Positions 18,649 through 28,988 of a DNA stretch of 64,000 nucleotides are shown in pieces. Within the stretch, counting starts at the first letter, position 1. Each line of letters begins with the position of its first letter. This stretch comes from Staphylococcus sp. Marseille-Q5304 (lineage in GTDB: Bacteria; Bacillota; Bacilli; Staphylococcales; Staphylococcaceae): NCBI RefSeq assembly GCF_943737015.1, contig NZ_CALSFP010000001.1:1736001-1800000 (forward strand). The letters are read 5' to 3'. The notes under the pieces were generated by a model. That model searched no databases, was not told the DNA's origin, and saw nothing but the letters and a program-made list of their open reading frames with translations. The translations under genes and the position numbers were made by a program.

Positions 18649-19284
18649 CTATTTAACAAAATATTGATCTAAAAAAGTCATCTTTTCTGTATTTTTTCCG
18701 TTAAAGTAGTTTTTTCCAAAGTTATCGAGTAAGGCGTGAAATTCTTTTGCATCTTGATTCGTAAAGTCCGTAGGTAATTCAATATGTTTCTTGAACTTAT
18801 CATATGTTTCTATTTGGTCGTAACCTAATTTTTCATAAATCCTACGTGTATATTTATCGGGGATAAATTCGATACCGCCAAATACGTACACAAATAATAC
18901 ATCTGCAGTTTCACTTCCAATACCTTTAATCTTCAACAATTCATCTCTCATAGATTTGTGATAATAGTTCGCGATGGCTTCATAATCAAAATCGTGTACA
19001 TCAAGCCATTTTAGTAATGCATGAATTGTTTTTGCTTTATTTTTATAGAAACCACTTGAACGGATGAGTTGTTGCAATGTTTCTAAATCTAAACGCAATA
19101 TGTGATGAGGGTCGAGATTCGTAGCCTCCTTCAATGATTGTATCGCATAGGCTGCGTTCCGCCAGTTTGTATTTTGTACTAATATCGCGCCTAACATCAT
19201 CTCTATTTGTGTTTCGGCTGGCCACCAGCCTTGTGGCCCCATATGTTGATATAATTTTTTATACAGTGACGCTGTATCTAACAT
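18649..19284 (-). CDS. Endonuclease III-like DNA glycosylase without Fe-S cluster
   Basis: The 211-residue protein is a HhH-GPD base-excision glycosylase homologue. Landmarks are WWPAETQIEMMLGAILVQNTNWRNA, the hairpin LLKIKGIGSETADVLFVYVFGG, and PDKYTRRI holding the conserved Asp. The Lys expected after the hairpin (RKTA in Nth) is Glu (SETA). The C-terminus has no cysteines, so no [4Fe-4S] cluster. This pattern is like Helicobacter MagIII, a monofunctional 3-methyladenine glycosylase, rather than an AP-lyase Nth. ATG 19284 was chosen for its AAAGGG site. It lies downstream of argS on the same strand, with a 157-bp gap. Confidence 0.82.
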   Translation of the reverse strand: MLDTASLYKKLYQHMGPQGWWPAETQIEMMLGAILVQNTNWRNAAYAIQSLKEATNLDPHHILRLDLETLQQLIRSSGFYKNKAKTIHALLKWLDVHDFDYEAIANYYHKSMRDELLKIKGIGSETADVLFVYVFGGIEFIPDKYTRRIYEKLGYDQIETYDKFKKHIELPTDFTNQDAKEFHALLDNFGKNYFNGKNTEKMTFLDQYFVK

Positions 19285-19441
19285 ATTCCAAAATCCCTTT
19301 CTCAAAGTTTCATCATTAAACAAAAAGAACCCACGTACCATGCTGCAACGTTCATTTTATTTAAATCGTTGTATTTGCATTGGCAATGGATTCTTTATCA
19401 TTGTTGTTTATTCAATTTGGATGTAATGCGATTTTAAATCA

Positions 19442-21109
19442 TTACATTGATTCTGGTGCATTGACACCTACTAAAGCTAATGCATTGTGTAATGTGATTT
19501 TCACCGCTTCTACAAGTGCAATTAAAGCTTTTGTTTTCTCAATATCTTCTGTTAATACCTTTTCAGCATTATAAAACTTATGGAAATGAGCCGCTAAATC
19601 TTGAATATAGTTCGTAATTCTATGTGGTGCACGTTGTTCGGCAGCATTTTGAATCGTTGGTTCAAATTCAGCTAATTTCTTCATCAATTCAATGGCTTTG
19701 TCGTTTGTAATTGGTGAGAAATCAACATCAGCTGATGGCGTGATATCGCGCTCTTCTGCTTGCTTTAAGATAGAGCAAATACGTGCATGTGCATATTGTG
19801 CATAGTACACTGGGTTGTCTTGTGATTCTTGTTTCGCTAATTCCATATCAAAGTCAAAGTGCGTATCCGGACTACGCATCGTTAAGAAATAACGTGCCGC
19901 ATCTACACCAACTTCATCCATGATTTCACGTAAAGTAATCGCATTACCTGTACGTTTACTCATCTTAACTTCTTCACCGTTTTGTAAAAGACGTACCATT
20001 TGCATGATTTGAATTTCTAGACGTTCACTATCAACACCGAATGTTTCCATTGAGGCTTTCAAACGGTTAATGTAACCATGATGATCTGCACCAAATAAAT
20101 TGATTAATGTATCATTTCCACGTTCAATCTTATCGAAGTGATATGCAATATCTGGTAGGAAATACGTATAATTACCGTCGTTTTTAATTAACACGCGATC
20201 TTTATCATCTTTAAAGTCCGTTGTACGTAACCAAGTCGCATCATCTTGTTCATACGTATAGCCCAACTCTGTCATCTTATTTAACACTGCTTTGATTTCA
20301 CCTTTTTCATAAAGTGAAGTTTCACTAAACCAGTTATCAAAGTGTGTATTGAAATCAGATAAATCTTTTCTTAATTTCTCCATTTCATAATTTACACCGA
20401 GTTGTCTAAACGTTTTGATGCGCTCCTCTTCAGCTAAATCCTTTAACTCTGGTTGTTTTGCAGCTAAATCGTTAGCGATATTGATGATATCTTTACCATG
20501 ATAGCCATCTTCAGGCATCGTTACTGATGAATCCCCTAACGCTTCGAAATAACGCGCTTCAATTGAACGTGCAAGGTTTGTAATTTGGTTACCTGCATCA
20601 TTGATATAATATTCTCTTGTGACTTGATAACCAGCTGCAGTTAAGATGTTTGCTAAAGTATCCCCTACTGCCGCATTTCTCGCATGTCCAATATGTAAAT
20701 CACCTGTCGGGTTAGCTGATACATATTCAAGTAGTATGCTTTGATCTTTCGATGATTCTGCATAACCAAATTTATCGCCTTTATTAATCGCTTCTGGGAT
20801 AACAGCTGTTAGATAGTGGTTATCTAAATAAAAGTTTATAAAACCTGGGCCTGCGATATCTACCTTTTCAACATTTGCTTTCGCTGTATTTAAATTGTCA
20901 ACAATTGCTTGTGCGATTTCACGTGGGTTTTTCTTAGCGATTTTCGTTAAAACCATCGCTATATTTGTTGAATAATCACCATTTTTAGTATCTTTAGGAA
21001 TCTCAACTTTAATTTCTGGTAAACTCTCTGAATCTGCGAGCTCTGAAGTTAAAATACTATGTTTGATTTCTTCAATTAGTGTTTGTTTCACTTGGTCAAT
21101 AATATTCAT
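19442..21109 (-). CDS. argS: Arginyl-tRNA synthetase
   Basis: ArgS charges tRNA-Arg in the cytoplasm. The 555-residue class I enzyme has the N-terminal Arg_tRNA_synt_N domain (about 1-85) and the HIGH motif in [19 protein letters not shown]. The catalytic signature KMSKRTGNA is the KMSKS equivalent, and an anticodon-binding DALR domain fills the last 120 residues. Length and motifs match S. aureus. It follows the DUF1934 gene with only 2 nt between, so the two are cotranscribed. Confidence 0.97.
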   Translation of the reverse strand: MNIIDQVKQTLIEEIKHSILTSELADSESLPEIKVEIPKDTKNGDYSTNIAMVLTKIAKKNPREIAQAIVDNLNTAKANVEKVDIAGPGFINFYLDNHYLTAVIPEAINKGDKFGYAESSKDQSILLEYVSANPTGDLHIGHARNAAVGDTLANILTAAGYQVTREYYINDAGNQITNLARSIEARYFEALGDSSVTMPEDGYHGKDIINIANDLAAKQPELKDLAEEERIKTFRQLGVNYEMEKLRKDLSDFNTHFDNWFSETSLYEKGEIKAVLNKMTELGYTYEQDDATWLRTTDFKDDKDRVLIKNDGNYTYFLPDIAYHFDKIERGNDTLINLFGADHHGYINRLKASMETFGVDSERLEIQIMQMVRLLQNGEEVKMSKRTGNAITLREIMDEVGVDAARYFLTMRSPDTHFDFDMELAKQESQDNPVYYAQYAHARICSILKQAEERDITPSADVDFSPITNDKAIELMKKLAEFEPTIQNAAEQRAPHRITNYIQDLAAHFHKFYNAEKVLTEDIEKTKALIALVEAVKITLHNALALVGVNAPESM

Positions 21110-21111
21110 CT

Positions 21112-21513
21112 TTACAGCGTCTCCTTATAAGTTATTTCATATTGGTAAGTGCCCATTTTCTCTTCATCTTGAATTAAATCATAATGTATTTTAAGTTTTC
21201 CACCATTATCATTTAAAAAATGGTTAACACGGTGCGTATGCACTGTTAAAGGAATACGTCCACCGCCGATTTCATATAAAGTGATTGTGTCTTCACCTTC
21301 TACAAAGTGAAGATTCATATTGATATCGCCTTTGCGAATGATTTTTATTCCACTTTGTTCAATCTTAACCGTAACGTTAACCGATGCATCTTCAATCTGT
21401 TCTTCATAACGAATGAACTCAGCATGGCGTTTTTGCCATGTCCCATGTGTGTTAAATGCAAATTTCTGTTTATCTCCATGTTGCTTAACAACTTGCTTGG
21501 TCTCGATACTCAC
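21112..21513 (-). CDS. DUF1934 family protein (YwiB-like)
   Basis: The 133-residue protein is a small beta-barrel of the DUF1934 (YwiB) family, with an unknown function but constant linkage to argS in Bacillales. The segments [43 protein letters not shown] and [25 protein letters not shown] match the family. The start is uncertain. I prefer GTG 21513 behind TTGGAAAAC, but GTG 21537 is possible. It ends 2 nt before argS. Confidence 0.8.
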   Translation of the reverse strand: MSIETKQVVKQHGDKQKFAFNTHGTWQKRHAEFIRYEEQIEDASVNVTVKIEQSGIKIIRKGDINMNLHFVEGEDTITLYEIGGGRIPLTVHTHRVNHFLNDNGGKLKIHYDLIQDEEKMGTYQYEITYKETL

Positions 21514-21640
21514 ATTGTTTTCCAATGAACGCTTCACCCTGCTCTTTAAATTATTACACATTATTATAGCATATTTATACATTGCAAGACAGGTGTGCAT
21601 ACCTAACAAACTTCGATGGTAAGCCCCCATTTAATTTAAA

Positions 21641-21692
21641 ATAAAAAAGACACTTCTTTATCATTGTATTGAAATAAAAGAAGTGTCTTGCT
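21641..21692 (-). terminator. Terminator of ywhD
   Basis: AAGACACTTCTTT pairs perfectly with AAAGAAGTGTCTT over 13 bp. In the minus direction it is followed by TTTTTTATTTT. It lies between the ywhD stop and the DUF1934 gene. Confidence 0.88.
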
Positions 21693-21751
21693 TATAAAAA
21701 TGATTCAAATTAAAGTTTTTAACTTTCCTATACTAAAAACTTCATAAACAA

Positions 21752-22264
21752 TTATGATTCTGAAAATGCCTGATGTAATTCTTCTGTTGAATTGTCCCAC
21801 ATTTTAATATCATGTTCTTTTAAGAAATCTTTTAATATCGCTCTATTTTCTGCTCCGATATGATCAACAATAATATGTCGTTTCATTGATTTATCCATCA
21901 TATTCACATGTTCAGGCATACTCTTATAACCGCGTCGAATAGATTTATTTACTAACATATAACAAGCTGTAACACCAGCGTAGTATGGGCCATTTTCACC
22001 ACGTTCGGTCGTCACCCAACATAACCAGTATTCCTTGGCTTCGTCACCTTCAACAGTTTCTTTATCTTTAATCCATTTAACGCCTTTTTCAACTTTTGCA
22101 CGTGCATGCATACCACCAATATCAATAAATGCCTCTTTATTTGCAACATCAATAAAGACTGGCGCAACGTTATCTAAACTAATTGAACCAATATTCGTTC
22201 CTTTATGCCCATCAAGTGGATCGTTTTTTATAATATTGAAATTAAATCCTTTATTTTCAGCCAT
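21752..22264 (-). CDS. YwhD family protein
   Basis: The 170-residue cytoplasmic protein matches the YwhD family of Bacillales throughout, e.g. FNFNIIKNDPLDGHKG at the start, YWLCWVTTERGENGPYYAGVTACYMLVNK in the middle (given here only as landmarks), and HIIVDHIGAENRAILKDFL near the end. The function is unknown. In B. subtilis it lies in the same ywf/ywh/argS neighbourhood. A good GGAGGTG site precedes the ATG. Confidence 0.85.
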   Translation of the reverse strand: MAENKGFNFNIIKNDPLDGHKGTNIGSISLDNVAPVFIDVANKEAFIDIGGMHARAKVEKGVKWIKDKETVEGDEAKEYWLCWVTTERGENGPYYAGVTACYMLVNKSIRRGYKSMPEHVNMMDKSMKRHIIVDHIGAENRAILKDFLKEHDIKMWDNSTEELHQAFSES

Positions 22265-22387
22265 TCATTACACCTCCATCTCTGTTATTTAGACATCTAG
22301 TGAATATCTTACGCGTTACCATACCTACTATGTCTTTTAAAAATAAATTTAACAAATATAACCCTAATTTCTCAAATAAATGACGTT

Positions 22388-23686
22388 TTAGTTTAATTCA
22401 TTCAAAATACCGAAAATAGCATTACGTACTTGTTCATCTTCAATATTTGAGATGAGTTCTTTAGGATAATACAGTTTATAATCTTTACGATTAATACCAG
22501 TGATGCTAGCGATAACTAGCGATTGATTACTAATTTCTCTAATATCTCCGTTACGTCTTAACAAATGTATCGGCTGTCGATTTGATCCCGGACGATCATA
22601 ATCATACGGTAAATCTGAAAAGCCTTCACTCACAAAGTAATAGTTCGGGTCAATATCTGCTTGGATAAATAAATCAGTCAGTTCTGTAATCGTAATAATC
22701 GAACCATCGAATGGCATATATTTAAATAAATCTCTATTAATAAATCGGCGCGATAAATCACTCAATATTTCATCTTCTTCATTAATCCATGATTTTAAAT
22801 AATACACTACTACCGCTTCGTCTAATTCAACATATTGTTCTATCGTCATAGACTCTTCAAAAAATGGTATAAACTCATGTGGTGGCTTGTTAAATGAATA
22901 ACCTTCTTGATATAACTGTTTCGCACGTTTTAAGCAGTTGTTTAGTAGTACTTCTCCACCACGACTAACGGGATGGAAGTATACTTGCCAATACATTTGA
23001 TATCTACTCATGATAAAGTTTTCAACTGCATGCATACCACTTTCTTTGATGAGCACCTCATCCTTTGTCGGTCGCATCAATCTTAAGATACGTTCCATAT
23101 CAAATTGACCATATGTCACACCAGTAAAGTAAGCATCTCTTTGTAAGTAATCCATTCTATCAGCATCTATCTGTGAAGAAATCATCGAAATCACAAGTTT
23201 GTTATCATGCGTCTTGTTAATTACATCGGCAACTTGCTGAGGGAAGTCTTCACTTACACGCTTTAATACTTGATTCACTTCGGTCGGCCCAGTAATAATC
23301 GCTTGGGTAAAGGCTTCATGATCCGTATTAAAAATCTTTTCAAAGCTATGAGAAAACGGACCATGCCCTAGATCGTGCAACAGTGCTGCACAAAGTGCTA
23401 GCGGTCTATCATCATTATTCCATGCCTTTCGCCCATTAAATGAGTCGTCTATCAATCGGCGTACAATCTCGTAAACACCTAAAGAATGCCCAAAACGACT
23501 ATGCTCTGCTGTATGGAAAGATAAATATAATGTGCCTACTTGCTTAATTCTTCTAAGACGTTGAAATTCTTTGGTCTTTATTAAATCCCAAATCACTTGA
23601 TCTTTAACATGGATGTATCGGTGAATAGGATCCTTAAAAACCTTTTCTTCATGTAACTTTTGTGTGGCATATGTTGAAAGTGTCAA
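22388..23686 (-). CDS. HD-domain phosphohydrolase, YwfO-like
   Basis: The 432-residue protein is a metal-dependent HD-superfamily phosphohydrolase, related to dNTP triphosphohydrolases and to B. subtilis YwfO. The metal-binding residues are visible in HSRFGHSLGVYEIVR, ALLHDLGHGPFSHSFE and the downstream QIDADRMDYLQRD. I placed the start at TTG 23686. The ATG five codons earlier would have the AGGAGG site inside the reading frame, whereas that site is 6 nt before the TTG. Substrate is unproven. Confidence 0.85.
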   Translation of the reverse strand: MTLSTYATQKLHEEKVFKDPIHRYIHVKDQVIWDLIKTKEFQRLRRIKQVGTLYLSFHTAEHSRFGHSLGVYEIVRRLIDDSFNGRKAWNNDDRPLALCAALLHDLGHGPFSHSFEKIFNTDHEAFTQAIITGPTEVNQVLKRVSEDFPQQVADVINKTHDNKLVISMISSQIDADRMDYLQRDAYFTGVTYGQFDMERILRLMRPTKDEVLIKESGMHAVENFIMSRYQMYWQVYFHPVSRGGEVLLNNCLKRAKQLYQEGYSFNKPPHEFIPFFEESMTIEQYVELDEAVVVYYLKSWINEEDEILSDLSRRFINRDLFKYMPFDGSIITITELTDLFIQADIDPNYYFVSEGFSDLPYDYDRPGSNRQPIHLLRRNGDIREISNQSLVIASITGINRKDYKLYYPKELISNIEDEQVRNAIFGILNELN

Positions 23687-23720
23687 TTTTGTCCTCCTCA
23701 TTATGCATGTTAAGCAATAG

Positions 23721-24200
23721 CTAAGTTAATGATTTACACATCAATGCTAAATCCATAGCTTCGCCATACATTTCATGTTGATATGAACGTATCTTTTCAA
23801 AGCCTTTCTTCTCATAAAATGAAACTGCATCACTGTTTTTATTGTCTACCTCTAAATAAACCTTACTGTAATTATCCTTATAATAATCTAAACCTTCCGT
23901 TAACAAATCAGAACCATAACCGTGGTGTTGCCATGAAGGTCTTACATAATGGGCTGATAAATAAAGTTCTTTACCATTTATAAAATTAGCGAACCCGATA
24001 ATTTCATCTTCCTCTTCGATTACTAAAAATAATTGGTCGTCTAATCGTTTCAATAAATGTTGTTCATTGTAAGAAGCTGCTAATAACTCGTTCACAGTCT
24101 TTGCAGCATAAATATTTAAATATGTGTTATACCAAGCCTTTGTTGCGACATCTCTTATACCGACAACATCATCTGCTGTTGCTTTCCTCACTTTATGCAT
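23721..24200 (-). CDS. GNAT family N-acetyltransferase
   Basis: The 159-residue protein has the GNAT core: motif A VRPSWQHHGYGSDLLTEGLDYY with the acetyl-CoA pyrophosphate loop QHHGYG, and the closing NSDAVSFYEKKGFEKIRSY. The acceptor is unknown. It is encoded 20 nt upstream of the HD gene on the same strand, suggesting one transcript. The ribosome-binding site is AAGGGGAG. Confidence 0.85.
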   Translation of the reverse strand: MHKVRKATADDVVGIRDVATKAWYNTYLNIYAAKTVNELLAASYNEQHLLKRLDDQLFLVIEEEDEIIGFANFINGKELYLSAHYVRPSWQHHGYGSDLLTEGLDYYKDNYSKVYLEVDNKNSDAVSFYEKKGFEKIRSYQHEMYGEAMDLALMCKSLT

Positions 24201-24323
24201 GTTGCTCTCCCCTTACTCACAATAGGTATTAATGACTTTATTATATCATAATTTCAATAGTCAAAATACTTAATCTATTTAAGATAAAATAGTTAGGGTA
24301 ACGCTACAATTTCAGACATTCAT

Positions 24324-24875
24324 TTAACCTGCAAAATCGCCTAATGTTTCTTGCCATTCTTTCGCGCGTTCTAATGCATAGACATCTTTTTTAATATCTC
24401 CAGGCTTTTCCGCTCTGCCTATAATATAACCACTTAAATGCGCATTGATATATTCTAAACTATATTTAAATTGAGAAATGCATGGTTTTGCTTTAATCTT
24501 AGGCCAATCGCCACCTACCAATATTAATCTTATATCTTTTTTAGACATTTTTTCTTTAAAATCTTTATAGTTAGGATCCATCAACGTCTCAGACCAATGA
24601 TCTATAAATGCTTTCATAGAGGCTGAAACACTGTACCAATAAACAGGTGACGCAAAAATGATTGTATCGCTTTCTAATACCTGATCAATTAATGTCTTGT
24701 AATCATCATTATAAGTCGTGATTTCTCCATTATCGTGTCTCACATCTCTCACTGGGTCTAACTGATATTGAGTTAAATCAATCCAACGGTATTCATGACC
24801 AGCAATTGCTTTCTGAGTTATGTAAGCCGTATTACCATCAGGTCTGCTTCCACCAAATAAAACTGTTATCATCAT
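24324..24875 (-). CDS. NAD(P)H-dependent flavodoxin-fold oxidoreductase
   Basis: The 183-residue protein is a flavodoxin-like FMN reductase. The FMN phosphate loop is GGSRPDGNTAYITQK, and the ring-binding segment IIFASPVYWYSVSASMKAFIDHWSE is the typical SPxYW motif. Such enzymes reduce quinones, azo dyes or free flavin with NAD(P)H in the cytoplasm. The ATG at 24875 was chosen over the GTG two codons upstream because AAGAAGG is better spaced. It is monocistronic. Confidence 0.83.
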   Translation of the reverse strand: MMITVLFGGSRPDGNTAYITQKAIAGHEYRWIDLTQYQLDPVRDVRHDNGEITTYNDDYKTLIDQVLESDTIIFASPVYWYSVSASMKAFIDHWSETLMDPNYKDFKEKMSKKDIRLILVGGDWPKIKAKPCISQFKYSLEYINAHLSGYIIGRAEKPGDIKKDVYALERAKEWQETLGDFAG

Positions 24876-25035
24876 TTTCACCTTCTTAAGTTTTTAATGA
24901 TTTATTCATATATTCAAAAATAGTTGTACCTATTTTATCAAATTTCTCTAAATTTAATAGTTTGATACAATTTAAATATATAAAACACTACGAACAAAAC
25001 TGAAAGTTTATTCGCAGTGCTTTGGCTTAAATGTC

Positions 25036-25971
25036 TTATTTTAAAGGAAATAATGTCTCAATTTTTTCGATATCTGCATCCGTCAGTTGAACATCTAATG
25101 TTTTCAAATTATCTTCTACTTGTTCTGGACGTTTAGCACCAGGAATCACAACATCAAGGGATGGTTTTGTTAAATAGTACGCTAATACGACATGAGCTAC
25201 TTCCGCATCATGTGCTTTTGCGATTTCTCTTAAACCTTCAATTTTTTTCAAGTTTTCTTTGAATTTATCACCTTGGAATTCTGGATTTTTAGCTCTGATG
25301 TCATCAAATGTTGTATTTTCGTTATATTTACCTGCTAATAATCCAGAAACGAGTGGGAAATAAGGCACAAAAGTAATATTGTTTTCCGCAGTATATTCAA
25401 AGATAGCTTCGTTTTCTCGGTTTAACAGATTATATTCCATTTGTACTACATCTACGTCACCATTTTTATTCGCTTCTTTCAACTGTTCTAATGAGAAGTT
25501 CGATACACCAATTGCTTTAATTTTCCCTTCGTCTTTAAGTTCTTTTAACGCTGCTACTGCCTGATCTTTAGGCGTATCTTTATCTGGGAAATGAATATAA
25601 TATAAATCGATATAATCAAGTTGCAAACGTTTTAAACTTTTTTCTACTTGATCTTTTAAATATTCAGGTTTATTAGACATTTTAATTTCTTTGTTTTCAT
25701 CGAAATAATGTGCACCTTTTGTAGCGATAGCAAAATCTTCTCTATCAAAATCTTGAACGGCTTCGCCAACAAGTTCTTCTGAGCGCTCTGGACCATAAAT
25801 ATACGCCGTATCAATTAAGTTCATACCATTGCGTATTGCATTGCGAACTGTTTCTTTACCTTGTTCTTCATCTAAATCGTTATAAAAATTATGTCCACCA
25901 ACAGCATTGGCTCCCATTGCAATTGGTGTTACTTCAACGTTTGATTTGCCTAATTTCACTTGTTTGACCAT
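25036..25971 (-). CDS. Aldo/keto reductase
   Basis: The 311-residue protein is an NADPH-dependent aldo/keto reductase with a TIM-barrel fold. The catalytic tetrad appears as Asp and Tyr in [15 protein letters not shown], Lys in [10 protein letters not shown], and His in [11 protein letters not shown]. The C-terminal NADPH-binding [17 protein letters not shown] is present. The physiological substrate is unknown. It is monocistronic with AAAGGAGTTG before the ATG. The downstream gap to the flavodoxin-fold gene shows a short inverted repeat but no clear terminator. Confidence 0.9.
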   Translation of the reverse strand: MVKQVKLGKSNVEVTPIAMGANAVGGHNFYNDLDEEQGKETVRNAIRNGMNLIDTAYIYGPERSEELVGEAVQDFDREDFAIATKGAHYFDENKEIKMSNKPEYLKDQVEKSLKRLQLDYIDLYYIHFPDKDTPKDQAVAALKELKDEGKIKAIGVSNFSLEQLKEANKNGDVDVVQMEYNLLNRENEAIFEYTAENNITFVPYFPLVSGLLAGKYNENTTFDDIRAKNPEFQGDKFKENLKKIEGLREIAKAHDAEVAHVVLAYYLTKPSLDVVIPGAKRPEQVEDNLKTLDVQLTDADIEKIETLFPLK

Positions 25972-26290
25972 CTCGACACAACTCCTTTTCTCTTGTATAA
26001 CGCTTGTTTAAAACTACTCTTATGAATAAAAGGCTGAGACAAAAATAGTTGTCTTAGACGCTTAGTCAACTAGGTGGGACTACGAAAGCTTTATTAGAAA
26101 ATTCGATTTCTGCCCCACTCCCAATTAGCCATTTGATATAATATACTACATTAAAAAAATATCATTAATCTATGTAGTATCTAAATAATCTGCTTATTAC
26201 TATGATGATAAGTACTTTTTATAGCTAGAAGATAAATTGAGGTATGAAGCATAAAGTAAGATTAGATTTTAGTAAAAAGTATTGTAATTA
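25972..26290. other. Intergenic stretch holding a repeat copy
   Basis: No gene is supported. The region contains one copy of the interspersed repeat at 26031-26122, and AT-rich sequence up to the terminator at 26291. Confidence 0.6.
26031..26122 (-). repeat. Interspersed repeat, copy 1
   Basis: Read on the minus strand, it begins GAGTGGGGCAGAAATCGAATT, has AAAGCTTTCGTAGTCCCACC in the middle and ends in TTTTTGTCTCAGCC. Four other copies, whole or partial, occur at 32437, 33456, 35906 and 59486. Confidence 0.8.
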
Positions 26291-26335
26291 AAAAACCAGT
26301 AAATGCATTCATTATTCAACATTTACCGGTTTTAT
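26291..26335 (-). terminator. Terminator of the DUF1450 gene
   Basis: AAAACCAGTAAATG pairs with CATTTACCGGTTTT. It lies 15 nt after the stop of the gene at 26350 and has T-rich flanks. The sequence AAAAAACCAGTAAATG recurs in the terminator at 55094. Confidence 0.85.
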
Positions 26336-26349
26336 CAAATTTATATTTA

Positions 26350-26691
26350 TTATTTTGCACTTTTACGTCGTGCAATTTTTTCTTTTAACTTTCTATCTTG
26401 TTCTTCTTTACGGCGTTTACGTTCTTCGTGTCTTTGTCTTAAACGCTCTTCTTCTTCTGGGTCTCTTGGTTTTTGTAATTGCTTAATGACCTTTTCCATG
26501 AGTTCATCTTCAGTAAGTGCAGCTAATGGCCGATTATTAATGAATGCAAATGTTTTACGACGTCCAGGACCACAATATGACTGACAACCAATATCGATTT
26601 CTGCATCAGGATCTAATTTCGTTAATTTCTTCTCCAAAGATTTACAGTTCACCCCATGGCAGTCATCGCAAATCATAAATTTATTTTGCAA
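26350..26691 (-). CDS. DUF1450 family protein with basic coiled tail
   Basis: The 113-residue protein has an N-terminal DUF1450 domain with a four-cysteine pattern (CDDCHGVNC and later [19 protein letters not shown]), which resembles a thioredoxin-like or metal-binding ferredoxin fold. A 40-residue tail of alternating Arg, Lys and Glu follows, probably a coiled coil. The start is uncertain. I prefer TTG 26691 with AAGGTGAGG upstream, but GTG 26697 or 26703 are possible. The function is unknown. Confidence 0.75.
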   Translation of the reverse strand: MQNKFMICDDCHGVNCKSLEKKLTKLDPDAEIDIGCQSYCGPGRRKTFAFINNRPLAALTEDELMEKVIKQLQKPRDPEEEERLRQRHEERKRRKEEQDRKLKEKIARRKSAK

Positions 26692-26860
26692 AGACACCCT
26701 CACCTTTCTTTAAAATTCATTCTATTTATATAAAAGCAGTTATCTACAAACAACTTATTTCGAAAAATTTATGTACGTTATTACTTACAACTCTAATTAT
26801 TTTACTCTCTTTGGGAAAAAATTCAAGTTCAATTTATTGGTTATTACACTTTCTCATTAT

Positions 26861-26900
26861 AAAAATCCCGAATCTAATCGAATAGATTCAGGATTCTTTC
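26861..26900 (-). terminator. Terminator of the mevalonate operon
   Basis: AATCCCGAATCTA pairs with TAGATTCAGGATT (one mismatch). It lies directly after the mvaK2 stop, with TTTTTAT following in the minus direction. Confidence 0.85.
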
Positions 26901-26906
26901 CCCGTA

Positions 26907-27989
26907 TTATTGGCCATTATAAATATTAAATTCTAACGGTTTCACTTCGTTAACGCGCCATTCACTATAAATCGCTTGTTTATCAATTGCATTGTGAATA
27001 ATCGTAATACCACAATCGCCGCCACCTGCACCTGATGTTTTAGCAGCACCGCCATATTTTTCAGCAATAGAACATAACGTCTTTAAATGTGCTGTTTCAA
27101 TTTCAACAGTGGCTTCTGCATCCATAGATTGAATGATTTCTCTATTTTGGCGAATCATCTGTTGGACACCTTGAATATTGTTTGTCTTAAAGGCATGAAT
27201 TAATTTTTCTACACATGCATGAGATTGTTCTAAAAATCGACTATAAAATGAGGGATCTGATTTCAAACGTTTTACTTCACTCACTAAATGATGTGATGAG
27301 GCTGGAGAACCTGTCCAACCGATCAGTACTTCCATATTTTCTGGAGCTTGTAATGGTTCAATATGTAAACCTGGCCAATTTTTCATAACAACTTCATCTA
27401 CTGACGTATCTTCAATTTGTTGAGATACCCATTCATGATCAAAGGTGCTATATGCTAACCAACCTGTATAGACGCTAACTGCAATATCTCCACACGAACT
27501 CAAACTTTGCAATTTCATATTGGCAATGACTGCTAATTTGTAAATGTAAAGGTTAGATAAATGCATCTCATAAAATTCATTTAATGCTTTAATGACTGAG
27601 ACTAATACCGCTGCACTTGAACCTAATCCGTACTTATGGCCATTTGCATCATCCAAATTACTATCTATAGTTAAATGGAAATGGGTTAAATCGATGTCGT
27701 GCGTTAACGCATACTGTTCAAATACGTTGATTGCAGTAATGACATATTTTAATTGTTTTGCTGAATTTGTATCAGAAACAATGATTTCATCTTCATCACG
27801 GTAAAATACAACCGGTTCGTGATGCAATGTTTTCGAATGAATCGTGCCTGTACCTTCTACAGAATCTGCTTTTTCTATAGCGGCAGTTACAAAACGATCA
27901 ACTGCGATGAGTACTGATTTATAACCAGGTTCTGTTACCGCATATTCACCTGCAATATACAATTTACCCGGTGCTTTTACATGAATCAT
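26907..27989 (-). CDS. mvaK2: Phosphomevalonate kinase
   Basis: This GHMP kinase converts phosphomevalonate to diphosphomevalonate with ATP, the second kinase of the mevalonate route to isopentenyl diphosphate in staphylococci. The 360-residue enzyme shows the substrate segment KAPGKLYIAGEYAVTEPGYKS, the phosphate loop KYGLGSSAAVLVSVIKAL, and the C-terminal glycine-rich TSGAGGGDCGI. It is last in the operon mvaK1-mvaD-mvaK2 and is followed by a terminator. Its GGAAGAGA ribosome-binding site starts a few nt after the mvaD stop. Confidence 0.96.
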   Translation of the reverse strand: MIHVKAPGKLYIAGEYAVTEPGYKSVLIAVDRFVTAAIEKADSVEGTGTIHSKTLHHEPVVFYRDEDEIIVSDTNSAKQLKYVITAINVFEQYALTHDIDLTHFHLTIDSNLDDANGHKYGLGSSAAVLVSVIKALNEFYEMHLSNLYIYKLAVIANMKLQSLSSCGDIAVSVYTGWLAYSTFDHEWVSQQIEDTSVDEVVMKNWPGLHIEPLQAPENMEVLIGWTGSPASSHHLVSEVKRLKSDPSFYSRFLEQSHACVEKLIHAFKTNNIQGVQQMIRQNREIIQSMDAEATVEIETAHLKTLCSIAEKYGGAAKTSGAGGGDCGITIIHNAIDKQAIYSEWRVNEVKPLEFNIYNGQ

Positions 27990-28001
27990 TTTATCTCTTC
28001 C

Positions 28002-28985
28002 TTATTCAATAATTTCTACACCTGAACGCGTGATATCACTCGATAGAACTTGTGTTTCATCAAATACTTTACATAGTTCTTCCATAACTTGTTGTTGGTG
28101 TTCTTTCTTAACTAAAATTTTAACGTTGGGACCTGCATCCATTGTAAAGTAACAAGAAAGATTCTGTGCTCTACATTGTTCAACAATGTCCATAACTTGG
28201 TAACTTTCATCGACTAAATAAGAAAATGGTGGTTTAGCACCTAAATTTGTAGCATGCATGCGTAAGCCATTTTCTTCAAATACTTCTCCTAATCGGTCGA
28301 AATCTTTAACTTCAATGGCCGCCTTTGCTTCAGTTAAATCAGCATCCACATGATCTAACCAGTATTGATAAAAACGTGACGTCTCGCGTGTATGCGACAT
28401 ACCTGAACGACTTGATACTTTTTTCGATTGATTGTTAATCACTACAAATATCATAGCTAATTCATCTTCCCAATGATTTGTATCTAACGGGAAACTGTAT
28501 GATGTCTTATCACTATCCCCTTTTTCCCATTCAACAAAACCACCGAAAATACTTCTAGAAGCTGAACCAGAACCACGACGTGCTAAACGGGATAAGTCTT
28601 TGTCTGATAGGTTCATTTGTAAAGCTTCATTGCAGGCAGTAGCTAAAGCAGCATAAGCACTTGCAGATGAGGCTAGACCAGCAGCTGTCGGTACGAAATT
28701 TTCACTTTCGATATAAGCATACATTGAAGTGTTTGCACGTTCTCGCACAACGTCCATAAAACGGCGTATTTTGGCAGATTCTTTATCATTAACCGCTTCA
28801 CCATTTAAAATCAATGTATCTTTTTCGTAAGATGCATCAAAAGTTACCTTCGTTTCTGTATAAAAACGCTCTAAAGCAACCGATAAACTGTTATTCATCG
28901 GTATAATATATTGTTCATCTGCTTTACCCCAATATTTGATGAGGGCAATATTTGTATGTGCACGTGCTTTGCCACTGTTTACCAA
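28002..28985 (-). CDS. mvaD: Diphosphomevalonate decarboxylase
   Basis: MvaD uses ATP to decarboxylate diphosphomevalonate to isopentenyl diphosphate. The 327-residue GHMP-fold protein has ARAHTNIALIKYWGKADE at the start, PTAAGLASSASAYAALA as the phosphate loop, GSGSASRSIFGGF with the catalytic region, and MDAGPNVKIL near the end. The start codon is TTG (28985), supported by TAGGAGG 7 nt upstream. It follows mvaK1 by 3 nt. Confidence 0.96.
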   Translation of the reverse strand: MVNSGKARAHTNIALIKYWGKADEQYIIPMNNSLSVALERFYTETKVTFDASYEKDTLILNGEAVNDKESAKIRRFMDVVRERANTSMYAYIESENFVPTAAGLASSASAYAALATACNEALQMNLSDKDLSRLARRGSGSASRSIFGGFVEWEKGDSDKTSYSFPLDTNHWEDELAMIFVVINNQSKKVSSRSGMSHTRETSRFYQYWLDHVDADLTEAKAAIEVKDFDRLGEVFEENGLRMHATNLGAKPPFSYLVDESYQVMDIVEQCRAQNLSCYFTMDAGPNVKILVKKEHQQQVMEELCKVFDETQVLSSDITRSGVEIIE

Positions 28986-28988
28986 CTT

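Noticed and set aside
26031-26122. Riboswitch upstream of the aldo/keto reductase
   Set aside because: The same blocks occur in other, unrelated places in the window, so it is a dispersed repeat.
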